Below the pieces are notes generated by a model. The model was not told the origin of the DNA. It was given only the letters and a program-made list of their open reading frames with translations, and did not search any database. From contig CAKUKT010000001.1 in the NCBI GenBank assembly GCA_934663655.1, positions 1-37,034 on the forward strand: 37,034 bases of DNA, given 5' to 3'. The position numbers and the translations under genes are program-made. Shown piece by piece: positions 1-7,859 of the stretch. Numbering within the stretch: the stretch's first letter is position 1; each line of letters starts with the position of its first letter. The DNA is from an uncultured Victivallaceae bacterium (GTDB lineage Bacteria; Verrucomicrobiota; Lentisphaeria; Victivallales; Victivallaceae).

Positions 1-1
1 G

Positions 2-907
2 CGTTACCCCTATACCTGGCAGAGGATTCCCCACTATATGCGGTCGATCGCCTGGTCTGACCACCTCCAGTGCAATGACGAAGTGTGGCGCAAAACCACC
101 GAATATCTCGCCGCCTGCGGCGGAAATATGCTGGTGATCGATGTCGGCGACGGGGTGAAATTCCGTTCCCATCCGGAAATCGCGGTCGCCGGGGCGTGGA
201 GCCGCCGCAAACTGCTCGATGAACTCAAGCGGTGCCGCGATCTCGGGCTGGAGGTGATTCCCAAATTGAACTTCTCGACCAGCCACGACGCCTGGATGCG
301 CGGATATTCCCGGATGGTATCTTCGCCGCCCTACTACCGCTTCTGCCGGGAGCTTATCGAGGAGACCTGTGAACTCTTCGAGTCCCCCCGCTTCTTTCAT
401 ATCGGCATGGATGAGGAGACGATGCAGAATCAGACCGAGGAGGGGTATATGTACGCCACCGTCCGGCGTGGAGAACTCTGGTGGGATGATCTGAACTTCT
501 ACTGCAACGAGGTGAGGCGTCAGCAGGCCAGGCCGTGGATGTGGGCGGATAAACTCTGGGACTGCACGGATGAGGAGTTCCGGCACAATGTTCCGCTGGA
601 TGTGATTCAGAGCAACTGGTATTATTCCAACCACTTTGAACTGGAACGAACCGTTCCCGGCGCGGAGAATTTCAACCGCCAGACCGCCGCCTACCTGCGG
701 CTGGATCGGATGGGATACGACCAGATTCCGGCCGGAAGCAACTGGTGGTGCTTTGAAAACTACCGCGGCACGGTGGAGTTCTGTGAAAAACAGCTCGCTC
801 CTGAACACCTGCTCGGATTCATGACCGCCCCGTGGTACCCAACCGACGAAACGTCACTGGAAATCCTGCTCGAAGGATGTGATCAGATCAAGACCGGACA
901 CTGTTGA
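2..907 (+). CDS. GH20-like glycoside hydrolase, C-terminal part (5' end outside window)
   Basis: The reading frame is open to the left edge of the window, so the ATG at 38 is probably an internal Met and the true start lies upstream; 301 residues are visible. The protein looks like the back half of a TIM-barrel glycosidase of the GH20 (beta-N-acetylhexosaminidase) type. The stretch FHIGMDEE resembles the GH20 strand that carries the adjacent catalytic Asp-Glu pair, and the region is rich in Trp, Tyr and Asp as expected of a sugar-binding cleft (PWMWADKLWD, QSNWYYSNHF, GSNWWCFENY). The likely role is removal of terminal amino sugars from glycans, but the substrate cannot be read from sequence. 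Family assignment rests on one motif and overall fold impression; another barrel glycosidase family is possible. Confidence 0.6.
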   Translation, partial: RYPYTWQRIPHYMRSIAWSDHLQCNDEVWRKTTEYLAACGGNMLVIDVGDGVKFRSHPEIAVAGAWSRRKLLDELKRCRDLGLEVIPKLNFSTSHDAWMRGYSRMVSSPPYYRFCRELIEETCELFESPRFFHIGMDEETMQNQTEEGYMYATVRRGELWWDDLNFYCNEVRRQQARPWMWADKLWDCTDEEFRHNVPLDVIQSNWYYSNHFELERTVPGAENFNRQTAAYLRLDRMGYDQIPAGSNWWCFENYRGTVEFCEKQLAPEHLLGFMTAPWYPTDETSLEILLEGCDQIKTGHC

Positions 908-1480
908 CCCGGAAAAACGGAGACCGGCGAGATATTCCCTGCTTTCAGCTGGACACGGTCGCTGGAGTATCTGCCGCCCCGGACAGGTTGGGCAGAAGGA
1001 GAAAACCGTACGCCGGGACGCCGTGCCTCCCCGGTAAAGCCACATGGGGAAGCTGGAAGCCTGAAACCCCGTTCCCTTTGCATATCAACAATTGCGTACC
1101 GCAACCGGCAGCATTGCCGGTTGCGGTTGTTTTTTGCGGTCATCAGCCGCGGAAAGCCGGTCCGGTTTTGATTTCCAGACGCGCTCGGGGCAGGTGGCGG
1201 CGGGATCAAGTGAAAATCGGACGACCGGCATCGGGGAACACCGGGGAAGTTTGCCGTAAACAGGAGACTATGAACAGTGCGCCATCAAAGGCCGAGGAAA
1301 GAACTGTCGAGTCGTCGGTCGGCAAAGAACTTCACGACTCCGAAGACGAGTTCCGGTCCATCGGTGCCATAACTTTAGAGAAGAGTTCCCGAAAGACGAT
1401 CGCCACTTCGGCGTCGGTCGAACCACTGACGCCAACGACCAGCTGCACCCCCGCGTCAACGTAAACGGCTTCACAAAAAA
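908..1480. other. gene-poor stretch, no convincing CDS
   Basis: About 570 bases lie between the glycosidase stop and the tRNA terminator. Open frames exist on both strands (for example 904-1464 plus and 1268-1474 minus), but none has a plausible ribosome binding site combined with a recognisable or compositionally convincing product. The first 190 bases run into a very strong plus-strand terminator at 1099-1135, which would fit either a long 3' UTR of the glycosidase gene or a small non-coding RNA. The part from about 1260 to 1474 has less GC-rich sequence than the flanking genes. On its minus strand one frame reads through a protein-like stretch (VDAGVQLVVGVSG...) before a stop, which could be a decayed gene remnant. 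Confidence 0.4.
1099..1135 (+). terminator. intrinsic terminator, 12-bp perfect stem
   Basis: CCGCAACCGGCA (1099-1110) pairs perfectly with TGCCGGTTGCGG (1115-1126) across a GCAT loop, and is followed by TTGTTTTTT. This is a textbook Rho-independent terminator for plus-strand transcription. It lies about 190 nt after the glycosidase stop codon. Confidence 0.85.
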
Positions 1481-1506
1481 ACGGCCGATTCCGAAGAATC
1501 GACCGT
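1475..1506 (-). terminator. intrinsic terminator of the tRNA-Arg unit
   Basis: Read on the minus strand, ACGGTCGATTC and GAATCGGCCGT form an 11-bp stem with one T-G wobble closed by a TTCG tetraloop, followed by TTTTTT (complement of 1475-1480). It begins only 10 bases past the tRNA 3' end. Confidence 0.88.
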
Positions 1507-1515
1507 GATATTCAA

Positions 1516-1592
1516 TGGTACACCCAAAGGGACTTGAACCCCTAACCTTCTGGTCCGTAGCCAGACGCTCTATCCAATTGAGCTATGGGTGC
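1516..1592 (-). tRNA. tRNA-Arg (anticodon ACG)
   Basis: The minus strand folds into a full cloverleaf: acceptor GCACCCA with TGGGTGT (G1-U72 wobble), D arm GCTCAATTGGATAGAGC, anticodon stem TCTGG/CCAGA around loop CTACGGA (anticodon ACG), and T arm AGGGG-TTCAAGT-CCCTT. The 3' CCA is encoded (complement of 1516-1518). A34 would be expected to be converted to inosine by TadA so that CGU, CGC and CGA are read. It has its own promoter and terminator and so is a stand-alone unit. Confidence 0.97.
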
Positions 1593-1611
1593 GTTTTTTT
1601 CAATATTTCTT

Positions 1612-1640
1612 AATATAGCTGCTGCCTGGAGAAATTTCAA
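1612..1640 (-). promoter_or_regulatory. sigma-70 promoter of tRNA-Arg
   Basis: On the minus strand TTGAAA (complement of 1635-1640) is separated by 17 bases from TATATT (complement of 1612-1617). Transcription would start near 1605, about 13 bases before the tRNA 5' end at 1592. Confidence 0.75.
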
Positions 1641-1679
1641 GCAGCAAAGCGATAAAAGTCCGGGAAAACCCCGATAAGT

Positions 1680-2078
1680 TTAACGCTTCGAGAACTGGAA
1701 CCGACGGCGAGCTCCCGGCTGACCGGATTTCTTACGCTCCTTGACGCGGGCATCACGGGTCATCATGCCCTGAGCCTTCAGAACCGCCCGGTACTCCTCG
1801 TTGTATTTCACCAGCGCTCTGGCCACACCATGACGCAACGCACCGGCCTGACCGGAGATGCCGCCGCCGTCGAGATTGGCCGCAACATCAAACTTGCCTT
1901 CGCCGTCAACCGCTTTGAAAACCTGCGTCACATAACCGCACAGCGCTTCACTCGGGAAATATTCGGTCATCTCCTTGCCGTTGACAACCACTTTGCCCGT
2001 GCCGGGGGTCAGGCGCACCCGGGCAATCGCGCATTTGCGACGGCCGGTCGCCAAAATTTCATCACTGTTCTTTGCCAT
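1680..2078 (-). CDS. rpsI: 30S ribosomal protein S9 (uS9)
   Basis: 132 residues, the usual length for uS9. The small-subunit protein sits in the head of the 30S particle, and its basic C-terminal tail reaches toward the P-site tRNA. Family features are clear: N-terminal [17 protein letters not shown], central [19 protein letters not shown], and C-terminal [18 protein letters not shown] ending in the expected Ser-Lys-Arg. The gene follows rplM with a 9-bp gap, the conserved rplM-rpsI pair found in most bacteria, and is presumably transcribed from the promoter at 2712-2740. Confidence 0.98.
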   Translation of the reverse strand: MAKNSDEILATGRRKCAIARVRLTPGTGKVVVNGKEMTEYFPSEALCGYVTQVFKAVDGEGKFDVAANLDGGGISGQAGALRHGVARALVKYNEEYRAVLKAQGMMTRDARVKERKKSGQPGARRRFQFSKR

Positions 2079-2087
2079 GGCTCGTGC

Positions 2088-2519
2088 TTACTCCACACTG
2101 ACTTTTTTCGGCTGCTGCGCGGCGTGCGGATGCTCCGCTCCCGCATAAACCTTGAGTTTGCTGAACTGCGCACGTCCGAGACGGCCGTGCGGCATCATGC
2201 CCCACACCGCGTCGCGGATCAGACGCTCCGGCGAGTGTTCGCGCACCTGCGAAGCCTTGCGCTCCCGGTAGCCGCCGCGATAGCCTGTGAAATCAACGTA
2301 AATCTTGCGTTCGTCCTTGTGGCCGGTGAAAACCGCTTTGGAAGCGTTGATCACGATCACAAACGCTCCGGTGTCGATATGCGGGGTATAGGTCGGCTTA
2401 TCCTTGCCGCGCAACGCGTTGGCGATGCGGACAGCAAGACGGCCGACCGGCGCCTCGGAGGCGTCGAAGAGGATATGCTCCCGCTTGATCTCACCGACTT
2501 TTGCCAGATAAGTTTTCAT
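2088..2519 (-). CDS. rplM: 50S ribosomal protein L13 (uL13)
   Basis: 143 residues, typical for uL13, an early-assembling 23S rRNA-binding protein of the large subunit. Recognisable blocks are the N-terminal MKTYLAKVGEIKREHILFDA, the central GKDKPTYTPHIDTGAFVIVIN and the VWGMMPHGRLGR block. First gene of the rplM-rpsI operon. The leader between the predicted transcription start (about 2705) and the ATG at 2519 is roughly 185 nt, long enough to carry an autoregulatory structure, although none was recognised. Confidence 0.98.
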   Translation of the reverse strand: MKTYLAKVGEIKREHILFDASEAPVGRLAVRIANALRGKDKPTYTPHIDTGAFVIVINASKAVFTGHKDERKIYVDFTGYRGGYRERKASQVREHSPERLIRDAVWGMMPHGRLGRAQFSKLKVYAGAEHPHAAQQPKKVSVE

Positions 2520-2711
2520 AATAATCCGTCTTTCGAACCCGGTACGACTTCATCACCATACCCGATTCCGGTTAGAGTTTTCCCGCGCCGCAACCCTGGT
2601 TTTCGCACTTCAACCCCGGTTCGACGCCTTGTCCTTGCCGGTGACTGCGTCGCTGCGCGGACGAGATGATCGGAACATCCGCGTCAATACAATACAACCA
2701 CCAATTCATTT

Positions 2712-2740
2712 AAAATAATCCGTTATTGTGATTTTGTCAA
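2712..2740 (-). promoter_or_regulatory. sigma-70 promoter of rplM-rpsI
   Basis: On the minus strand a perfect TTGACA (complement of 2735-2740), a 17-base spacer and TATTTT (complement of 2712-2717) form a near-consensus promoter. The -35 box overlaps the stop codon of the upstream PPC-domain gene (2737-2739). A second TTGACG-like hexamer lies further downstream, but no good -10 was seen for it. Confidence 0.75.
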
Positions 2741-4851
2741 TCCTTCGGCGGGGTTTTTTTACGTTTTTCCGGAGTTGACGGCACGATTTCAATCCGCAAC
2801 CGCGGCAGCGTCACCACCGAAGTGCGCCGGGTTTCCCGCCCATCCTTCTCCACCCGGGTAAACGCGCAGTTGACCCGCAGCAGCAGATCTGCCGAACCGG
2901 GGGCCGCGTCCGGAGCCGCCGTGAGGATGAGCCTGGATTCGCTCTCCGGCACAATCTCCCCGGGAACCTCCAGTTTCAGGGTTGCGCTGAGATCGCCCGG
3001 ATCGAACTCCACCCGGGGCGCTTTTTCCAGCTTCCCAACCCGGACCGGCAGCTCAATTCGGCCGCCCGGTTCGAGCCGCACCACCGGGGAAACCCCGTCT
3101 CCCCATGAAAAGAGGCGTCCGCCGAAACGTTTCCACGCGGGGACGAACCACCCCTCCCGCGCACAGATCAGATGCGTGGTCGCGAATGCCTGGATATATT
3201 CATCCGCGGGGATGACCTGGCGGCGCAGATCACCGGATTTCGCGTACAGGCGGTACCTGACCGGCGAACGATCCCGGGAAGCGCCCGCCCGTACCGTGAG
3301 GATTCCAGCGGAACTTGCAGAGGATAATCCGGTGGCGCCGCAGAGTTCGAAGCGCCCGGAAGATTCCAGTTCAAACTCCAACTCTCCGGCGAAACCGTCG
3401 ATCCGTTCGACCACTACCCGCAGCACCTCCGCATCCCCATCCTGCGAAACCGTCAGCGCCGACGGTACGCTCCACGCCCGGAAGTCCGGACGCGAGTGAT
3501 CGATCCGCAGCCGATAGCGGTAATCATCACCGCCGGCACCGGTGATGTCGCTGATCTCCACCCGGTACTCCCCATCCGCCGGCAGCGTGTATTCGAGCCG
3601 GGAATCCGCGTCGTGGAGGCGTGGTCCGACCGCGACGTGGGGATAGTCGTCGTTGACCGCCAGCGTTTCGCCGTTGACGCCGATCAGTCGCAAATGTGAA
3701 TCCAGCGGGCTGCCGCAACGCCGGGCAAAAATCTCCAGCACCACGTTTTCTCCCCGGGAACCGGTAAAACGCAGTTCGTCACGCTCTCCCGGAACGGCGA
3801 TTTTCCCGTCAACGAACGCCGGAATGGTGATCACGCCGGCGGCATCGCCCCGCGGCAGTTCCAATTTCGGAAACGCCTCCTGCGCACGCCGCCGGGCGCC
3901 TTTGCCGGTATGCAGCCGGTAGACGAAATCCTCGCGGCCGCGATAAAGCGCGTCGCGAACTGCCACGGTGTACCTGCCGTCGGCGGGAACCCGGAAGTTC
4001 AGCAGCGGATCCGGATCAAAATAGAAGTCGTCGGCAAAGGCGGCGCTCCTGCCGTCCGGGCCGAAAATTTCCAGCACCGGCTGGAAATGGCCCGGTACAC
4101 CATCCCCGATAATCGGCAGCAGTCTCCGGCCGTAGAGATCAAAACCGATCGTCTCCCCGCGTTTGGCGGTGAAGACGAAGCGGTCGCATTCGCCGGGAAG
4201 AATCTGACCGTTGAGGGTGGTTCCGGGGGTAAATTCCGGTGGGGATTTCTTTTGCGGAGCAAGGTCATAACGAGGTTCATTCTGTTCTCCGGCCTTGCCG
4301 ATCTGGAACGGCATCGGATTGCTCAGTTCCCGGCCGTTGAAGAGCCGCAATTCCCGCGTGCCGGTTTTTGCATCCGGAGATATTCTGAGCCGGATGATCG
4401 CCCGCTGCGAGATCGCCGGACTCATCTGCAGCCGGTCTTTGGGCCGGTAGAGATCGCCGAGCACCATCTCAAACTGCAGCGGGCTGAGCTGGTCAAGTTT
4501 TTCCCAGTAGGGATGCATCCGTCTCCAGTCGGAGGTGTCGTCAGGTTTCGCCGGCAGTGCTTTCCCGGCAATGACCGCCTGGATGCTGCGCTTCAGGTAG
4601 TCGCGCTGCCTCGGAGACGGCGTTCCGAACCCCGGAACCGTTTCCGCGGATTCCAGTTCAACGCCGCCACCGGTGATGAAAACCGCCTTGATGTTGCCGA
4701 AGCCGCGGCCCCCGGCGGTCAACTCCACGGTTTCCCCCTGTTTCCCGCCCGCCGGATAGAGATAGCCGAGATTCATGCCCGGGAGCGACGGCATGGCGAC
4801 GCTCACCAGAAACAGAAACAGAATTGTGATGGTCGATTTATTCACTGTCAC
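2737..4851 (-). CDS. secreted PPC-domain (pre-peptidase C-terminal-like) protein
   Basis: 704 residues with a GTG start preceded by GGGAG at 7-nt spacing. A hydrophobic signal peptide occupies about residues 8-24, so export is predicted. An N-terminal IPT/TIG-like segment (YLYPAGGKQGETVELTAGG) is followed by two beta-sandwich PPC-like domains, about residues 205-315 (LPGECDRFVFTAKRGETIGF ... VPADGRYTVAVRD) and 340-455 (VPGERDELRFTGSRGENVVL ... LPADGEYRVEISD). These resemble the planctomycete-type PPC domains encoded beside DUF1501/DUF1549 genes. No catalytic domain is visible, so the role is probably binding or scaffolding, on inference only. The start overlaps the DUF1501 stop by 14 bp, which suggests translational coupling. 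The C-terminus is Lys/Pro-rich. Confidence 0.75.
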   Translation of the reverse strand: MTVNKSTITILFLFLVSVAMPSLPGMNLGYLYPAGGKQGETVELTAGGRGFGNIKAVFITGGGVELESAETVPGFGTPSPRQRDYLKRSIQAVIAGKALPAKPDDTSDWRRMHPYWEKLDQLSPLQFEMVLGDLYRPKDRLQMSPAISQRAIIRLRISPDAKTGTRELRLFNGRELSNPMPFQIGKAGEQNEPRYDLAPQKKSPPEFTPGTTLNGQILPGECDRFVFTAKRGETIGFDLYGRRLLPIIGDGVPGHFQPVLEIFGPDGRSAAFADDFYFDPDPLLNFRVPADGRYTVAVRDALYRGREDFVYRLHTGKGARRRAQEAFPKLELPRGDAAGVITIPAFVDGKIAVPGERDELRFTGSRGENVVLEIFARRCGSPLDSHLRLIGVNGETLAVNDDYPHVAVGPRLHDADSRLEYTLPADGEYRVEISDITGAGGDDYRYRLRIDHSRPDFRAWSVPSALTVSQDGDAEVLRVVVERIDGFAGELEFELESSGRFELCGATGLSSASSAGILTVRAGASRDRSPVRYRLYAKSGDLRRQVIPADEYIQAFATTHLICAREGWFVPAWKRFGGRLFSWGDGVSPVVRLEPGGRIELPVRVGKLEKAPRVEFDPGDLSATLKLEVPGEIVPESESRLILTAAPDAAPGSADLLLRVNCAFTRVEKDGRETRRTSVVTLPRLRIEIVPSTPEKRKKTPPKD

Positions 4852-6136
4852 GATACAACTCCCTGATTCTGCCGCTGCCGTCCCCGGGCAGAATCGGCGC
4901 GTCGGAATTGCGGGAACCGGGAAGGGGACCGGCTGGATTGATTCCGCAACGTTCGTAAATGCTCCACAGCAGATCCACCGGAGTCACCGGTCGGACGACT
5001 GGATGTTCACCGCGCTCATCGGAGGCGCCGAGTACCCGGCCGCCGGCGAATCCGCCTCCGGCGACCACGGCCGAGAAGCAGGCTCCGTAATGGTTGCGCC
5101 CACCCAGCCACGGTTCATTCCAGTCGATGCGCGGGGTTCGGCCAAATTCGCCGCTCCACCAGACGATGGTGGAATCGAGCAGCCCTTTTTCGCTGAGATC
5201 CTCCAGCAACGCCGCGAATCCCTGATCCATCTCGGCGGTGCGCTGTTTCATGGTTTCAAAGTGTTTCTTGTGGGAATCCCAGCCCTGGGCGTTGATCGTG
5301 ATGTAGGGGATTCCCCGTTCGACCAGGCGTCGGGCGATCAGACAGGACTGGCCGAAGGGGTTGCGGCCGTAACGGTCGCGCATCTCCGGACTCTCGCTGG
5401 AGAGATCGAAGGCCTTCACATCGTCGCTGTTCATTATCGCCAGCGCCTCTTCTCCTGCCCGGTCAAAAGCCGCCAGCGCCGGCACCTCGCCGGCTGCCTT
5501 CCCGAAGCGGTCGAGTTCCAGCCGCAAGTGGTCGCGGGCGGCCAGTTCCTCCGGGGAACGGTCGGCGGGTGGGACGTAGCCGTCAACCTGAAAACGTTCG
5601 GCGGCGAGATTGCCGCCGGTGGCCAGCGGTTTGAAACGTTCGCCGAGAAAGCCGCTCTCTGAGAAACGACCCTTGGAGATGGTGAGGGCGATATACGGCG
5701 GCAGTTCGCCTTTGAAGGTGTCGGCGCGGCACATCGCGATCACCGCTCCGATCGCCGGCCAGGTGATCCCATCGCCGGGCATTCTCCCGGTCTGCATCAG
5801 ATAGGTGGCGGTCTCATGGGCATTGATGCCGTGGGTCATGCTGCGGATGATCGAGAATTTATCGGCCTGCCGGGCCAATTTCGGGAGAAATTCGCTGATT
5901 TCGATTCCCTCGACATTGGTCGGGATCGCCCCGTAGCCGCCGTTCCAGTCGCGGCCGGCTCCCGGTTTCGGGTCGAAGGTGTCCAGATGGGAGGGGCCGC
6001 CCCAGACCCAGATCTCAATCACCGAACGGGCCGGCGGCAGCTCCGCACCGGCGAGGACGGCTGCCAGCAGAAACGGGAGAAAAATCAGCACTTTTTTCAC
6101 GGTGCAGTAATGTAGAGAGATCATCTTCATCGTCAT
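4838..6136 (-). CDS. DUF1501 family secreted protein
   Basis: Up to 432 residues. The family has an alkaline-phosphatase/sulfatase-like fold, and its members are usually exported and encoded with DUF1549/DUF1553 proteins in planctomycetes and relatives; the biochemical function is not established. Family signatures are WVWGGPSHLDTFDPKPGAG near the N-terminus, SIIRSMTHGINAHETATYLM, the central WWSGEFGRTPRI and the C-terminal RPVTPVDLLWSIYERCGI. The start is uncertain: ATG codons at 6136, 6130 and 6124 and a GTG at 6100 all lie before or within the signal peptide (KKVLIFLPFLLAAVLAGA), and none has a good Shine-Dalgarno sequence. Only 8 bp separate it from the DUF1549 gene, so coupled translation is likely. 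Confidence 0.85.
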   Translation of the reverse strand: MTMKMISLHYCTVKKVLIFLPFLLAAVLAGAELPPARSVIEIWVWGGPSHLDTFDPKPGAGRDWNGGYGAIPTNVEGIEISEFLPKLARQADKFSIIRSMTHGINAHETATYLMQTGRMPGDGITWPAIGAVIAMCRADTFKGELPPYIALTISKGRFSESGFLGERFKPLATGGNLAAERFQVDGYVPPADRSPEELAARDHLRLELDRFGKAAGEVPALAAFDRAGEEALAIMNSDDVKAFDLSSESPEMRDRYGRNPFGQSCLIARRLVERGIPYITINAQGWDSHKKHFETMKQRTAEMDQGFAALLEDLSEKGLLDSTIVWWSGEFGRTPRIDWNEPWLGGRNHYGACFSAVVAGGGFAGGRVLGASDERGEHPVVRPVTPVDLLWSIYERCGINPAGPLPGSRNSDAPILPGDGSGRIRELYRDSE

Positions 6137-6144
6137 AGTAGTAA

Positions 6145-7695
6145 TCAGAAATAGTGGAGAAACTCCCGGGAATTGATCAGCGCCCAGCCGAGGTCGCCGA
6201 AAGCATATCTGCGCCGTTCCGGCGGCATTTGTTCAACGTAACGGCGAAAGATTTCCACCTCCTCCGGCAGCGGTTTCCGGGCAAGGATCCGCAGATAGAA
6301 CTCCTCGATACGCTTTCCCTGGTCGAGTTTCCGGAACGCCGCCCGTTGCGGCAGCCGGTTGAGCCGGGTGTAAAGCTGGGAGGAGTTGAGCAGAAAGAGC
6401 CGTTGCCGGGCGTTGATGAGGTTGTTGCGTTCATCGAGTCCGCCGGTGTCGCGCGACGGACGTCCGAAAAGTTCCAGGGTTGAACTGGTGATACTGCCGT
6501 CGCCGAGCATGACCGCGGGATAATCTGCCGGAAGAATGGTGAATGGTTCCGGAATCACGCTCCGGTAGCGATCGGAGGCGCCGGTGATGTTTCCGAGGAT
6601 ATCGGCGACAAGCTCCGCCTCAAGCCGGCGGACCGGGTAGACGGCGAACAGCCGGTCGGCTTCAGACATCTCCTCCGGCGCACATTTCCAGTCGGCGGTG
6701 AAGGCGTCGGTGGCGAGGATCAGCCGGTACAGTTCGCGGACGTGGTATCCGGAAGAGATGAACTCCTCCGTCAGTGCGTCGAGCACCTCCGGAGCGACCG
6801 CCGTTCCAGCGGCGGAACCTGGACCGGCGATGTCGTCGGCGGGGGAGATCAGGCCGCGCCCGAAAATCCAGTGCCAGACCCGGTTCACAAAGGCGCGGGC
6901 AAAGATCGGATCGCCGCGATTCAGCAGCCGGTCGGCAAAAACCGCGCGGGGATTGACTGTCGCGGTAAAGATGGTGGAGGGCGCTTCGCCGGGAAATCCC
7001 ACGGTCAGTTCCGCCGGTTCCGGGTCGTCATAAACGATCTCCTCCTTCCACTCGCCGGTCTTCTTGAATCGGATCCGGCGGAAAAAATCGGTCAGGCGGC
7101 TTTGCTCCTCTTCCGAAAAACGTTCGATCCGGATTCCCATCAGCGATCGCGCCGTCGCCCGCGCCAGGCCCGCCGGGGAACGGTCTGCCGCCGCACGGAA
7201 GAAGTTCGCCGGGGCAACCCGGAAGTTGCTGCCGTTGGCGGTCAGCAGTTCGCGCACCACCGCGTCAAATGGGCGGTCCCGCCGCGCCGCGTCAAGAAAA
7301 TAGTTGTGATAGAGCTGTACCGCATTGGGCCAGAGATTGATCGGAAATTCCGACTTGATCCGGAACATGTCGGCATAACGCATCGCCAGCATGCGGGCGA
7401 AATCCTCCGATTTCAGCAGCCGTTCGACCGCCTGTTGACGCTTCTGCGGCGAACGTTCCCGGAGAAAGTCACGGATCTCCCGCGGCGTCGGCAGCCGTCC
7501 CGCCAGAGTCAGGGTCGCCCGCCGCAGAAATGTCGCATCATCGGCGCGCGGTATCGGCGCCAGCCCCGCGGTTTCCCAGCGGTCGCGAAGCAGGGAATTG
7601 ATTTTTTCCGCCGGTTCAGATGTTCCGGCCTGAACCGCAACCACGGCCGTCAGCCAGACAACGGCGGCAAGACAAACGGTGTTTTTTATTTTCAA
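6145..7695 (-). CDS. DUF1549/DUF1553 domain secreted protein, compact form without cytochrome domain
   Basis: 516 residues from a TTG start backed by GGAGAG at 5-nt spacing, which gives a normal signal peptide (MKIKNTVCLAAVVWLTAVVA). The DUF1549 part covers about residues 30-225 (FLRRATLTLAGRLPTPREI, then YADMFRIKSEF). DUF1553 covers the C-terminal half (RAFVNRVWHWIFGRGLISP, ELYRLILATDAF, LVADILGNITGA, LLNSSQLYTRL). Planctomycete homologues commonly carry an N-terminal c-type cytochrome (PSCyt1) region and are much longer; here no CXXCH haem motif is present. It is the first gene of a three-gene unit with the DUF1501 and PPC genes. Function is unknown; a role in extracellular polymer breakdown is often suggested for such clusters but is unproven. 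Confidence 0.85.
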   Translation of the reverse strand: MKIKNTVCLAAVVWLTAVVAVQAGTSEPAEKINSLLRDRWETAGLAPIPRADDATFLRRATLTLAGRLPTPREIRDFLRERSPQKRQQAVERLLKSEDFARMLAMRYADMFRIKSEFPINLWPNAVQLYHNYFLDAARRDRPFDAVVRELLTANGSNFRVAPANFFRAAADRSPAGLARATARSLMGIRIERFSEEEQSRLTDFFRRIRFKKTGEWKEEIVYDDPEPAELTVGFPGEAPSTIFTATVNPRAVFADRLLNRGDPIFARAFVNRVWHWIFGRGLISPADDIAGPGSAAGTAVAPEVLDALTEEFISSGYHVRELYRLILATDAFTADWKCAPEEMSEADRLFAVYPVRRLEAELVADILGNITGASDRYRSVIPEPFTILPADYPAVMLGDGSITSSTLELFGRPSRDTGGLDERNNLINARQRLFLLNSSQLYTRLNRLPQRAAFRKLDQGKRIEEFYLRILARKPLPEEVEIFRRYVEQMPPERRRYAFGDLGWALINSREFLHYF

Positions 7696-7859
7696 CTCTG
7701 CTCTCCGGAAAATAACTGTCTGCTCCCGGCTGCACCCGGAACGAGATCTCCTGCTGCCGGAACCGCATCTGTGTTTTCGTTCCGGTCATCTGGAACCTTA
7801 CCATATTAATAACGCGCGGGATTGGCGTTTGTGATCAGGCAGAGCGAAAATTTTTTCGT

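Noticed and set aside
904..1464. 186-codon open frame on the plus strand after the glycosidase
   Set aside because: It runs straight through the strong terminator at 1099-1135, has no ribosome binding site, and its composition does not look like the flanking genes.
1268..1474. Minus-strand frames that might be a transposase or gene remnant
   Set aside because: One frame looks partly protein-like, but it is short, contains a stop and matches nothing I recognise. No inverted repeats or target duplications were seen.
3910..4866. Long plus-strand frame opposite the PPC gene
   Set aside because: It is antisense to a clear signal-peptide/PPC-domain protein; long opposite-strand frames are expected in GC-rich coding DNA. 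The same applies to 6742-7809, 8436-9296 and 27276-28805.
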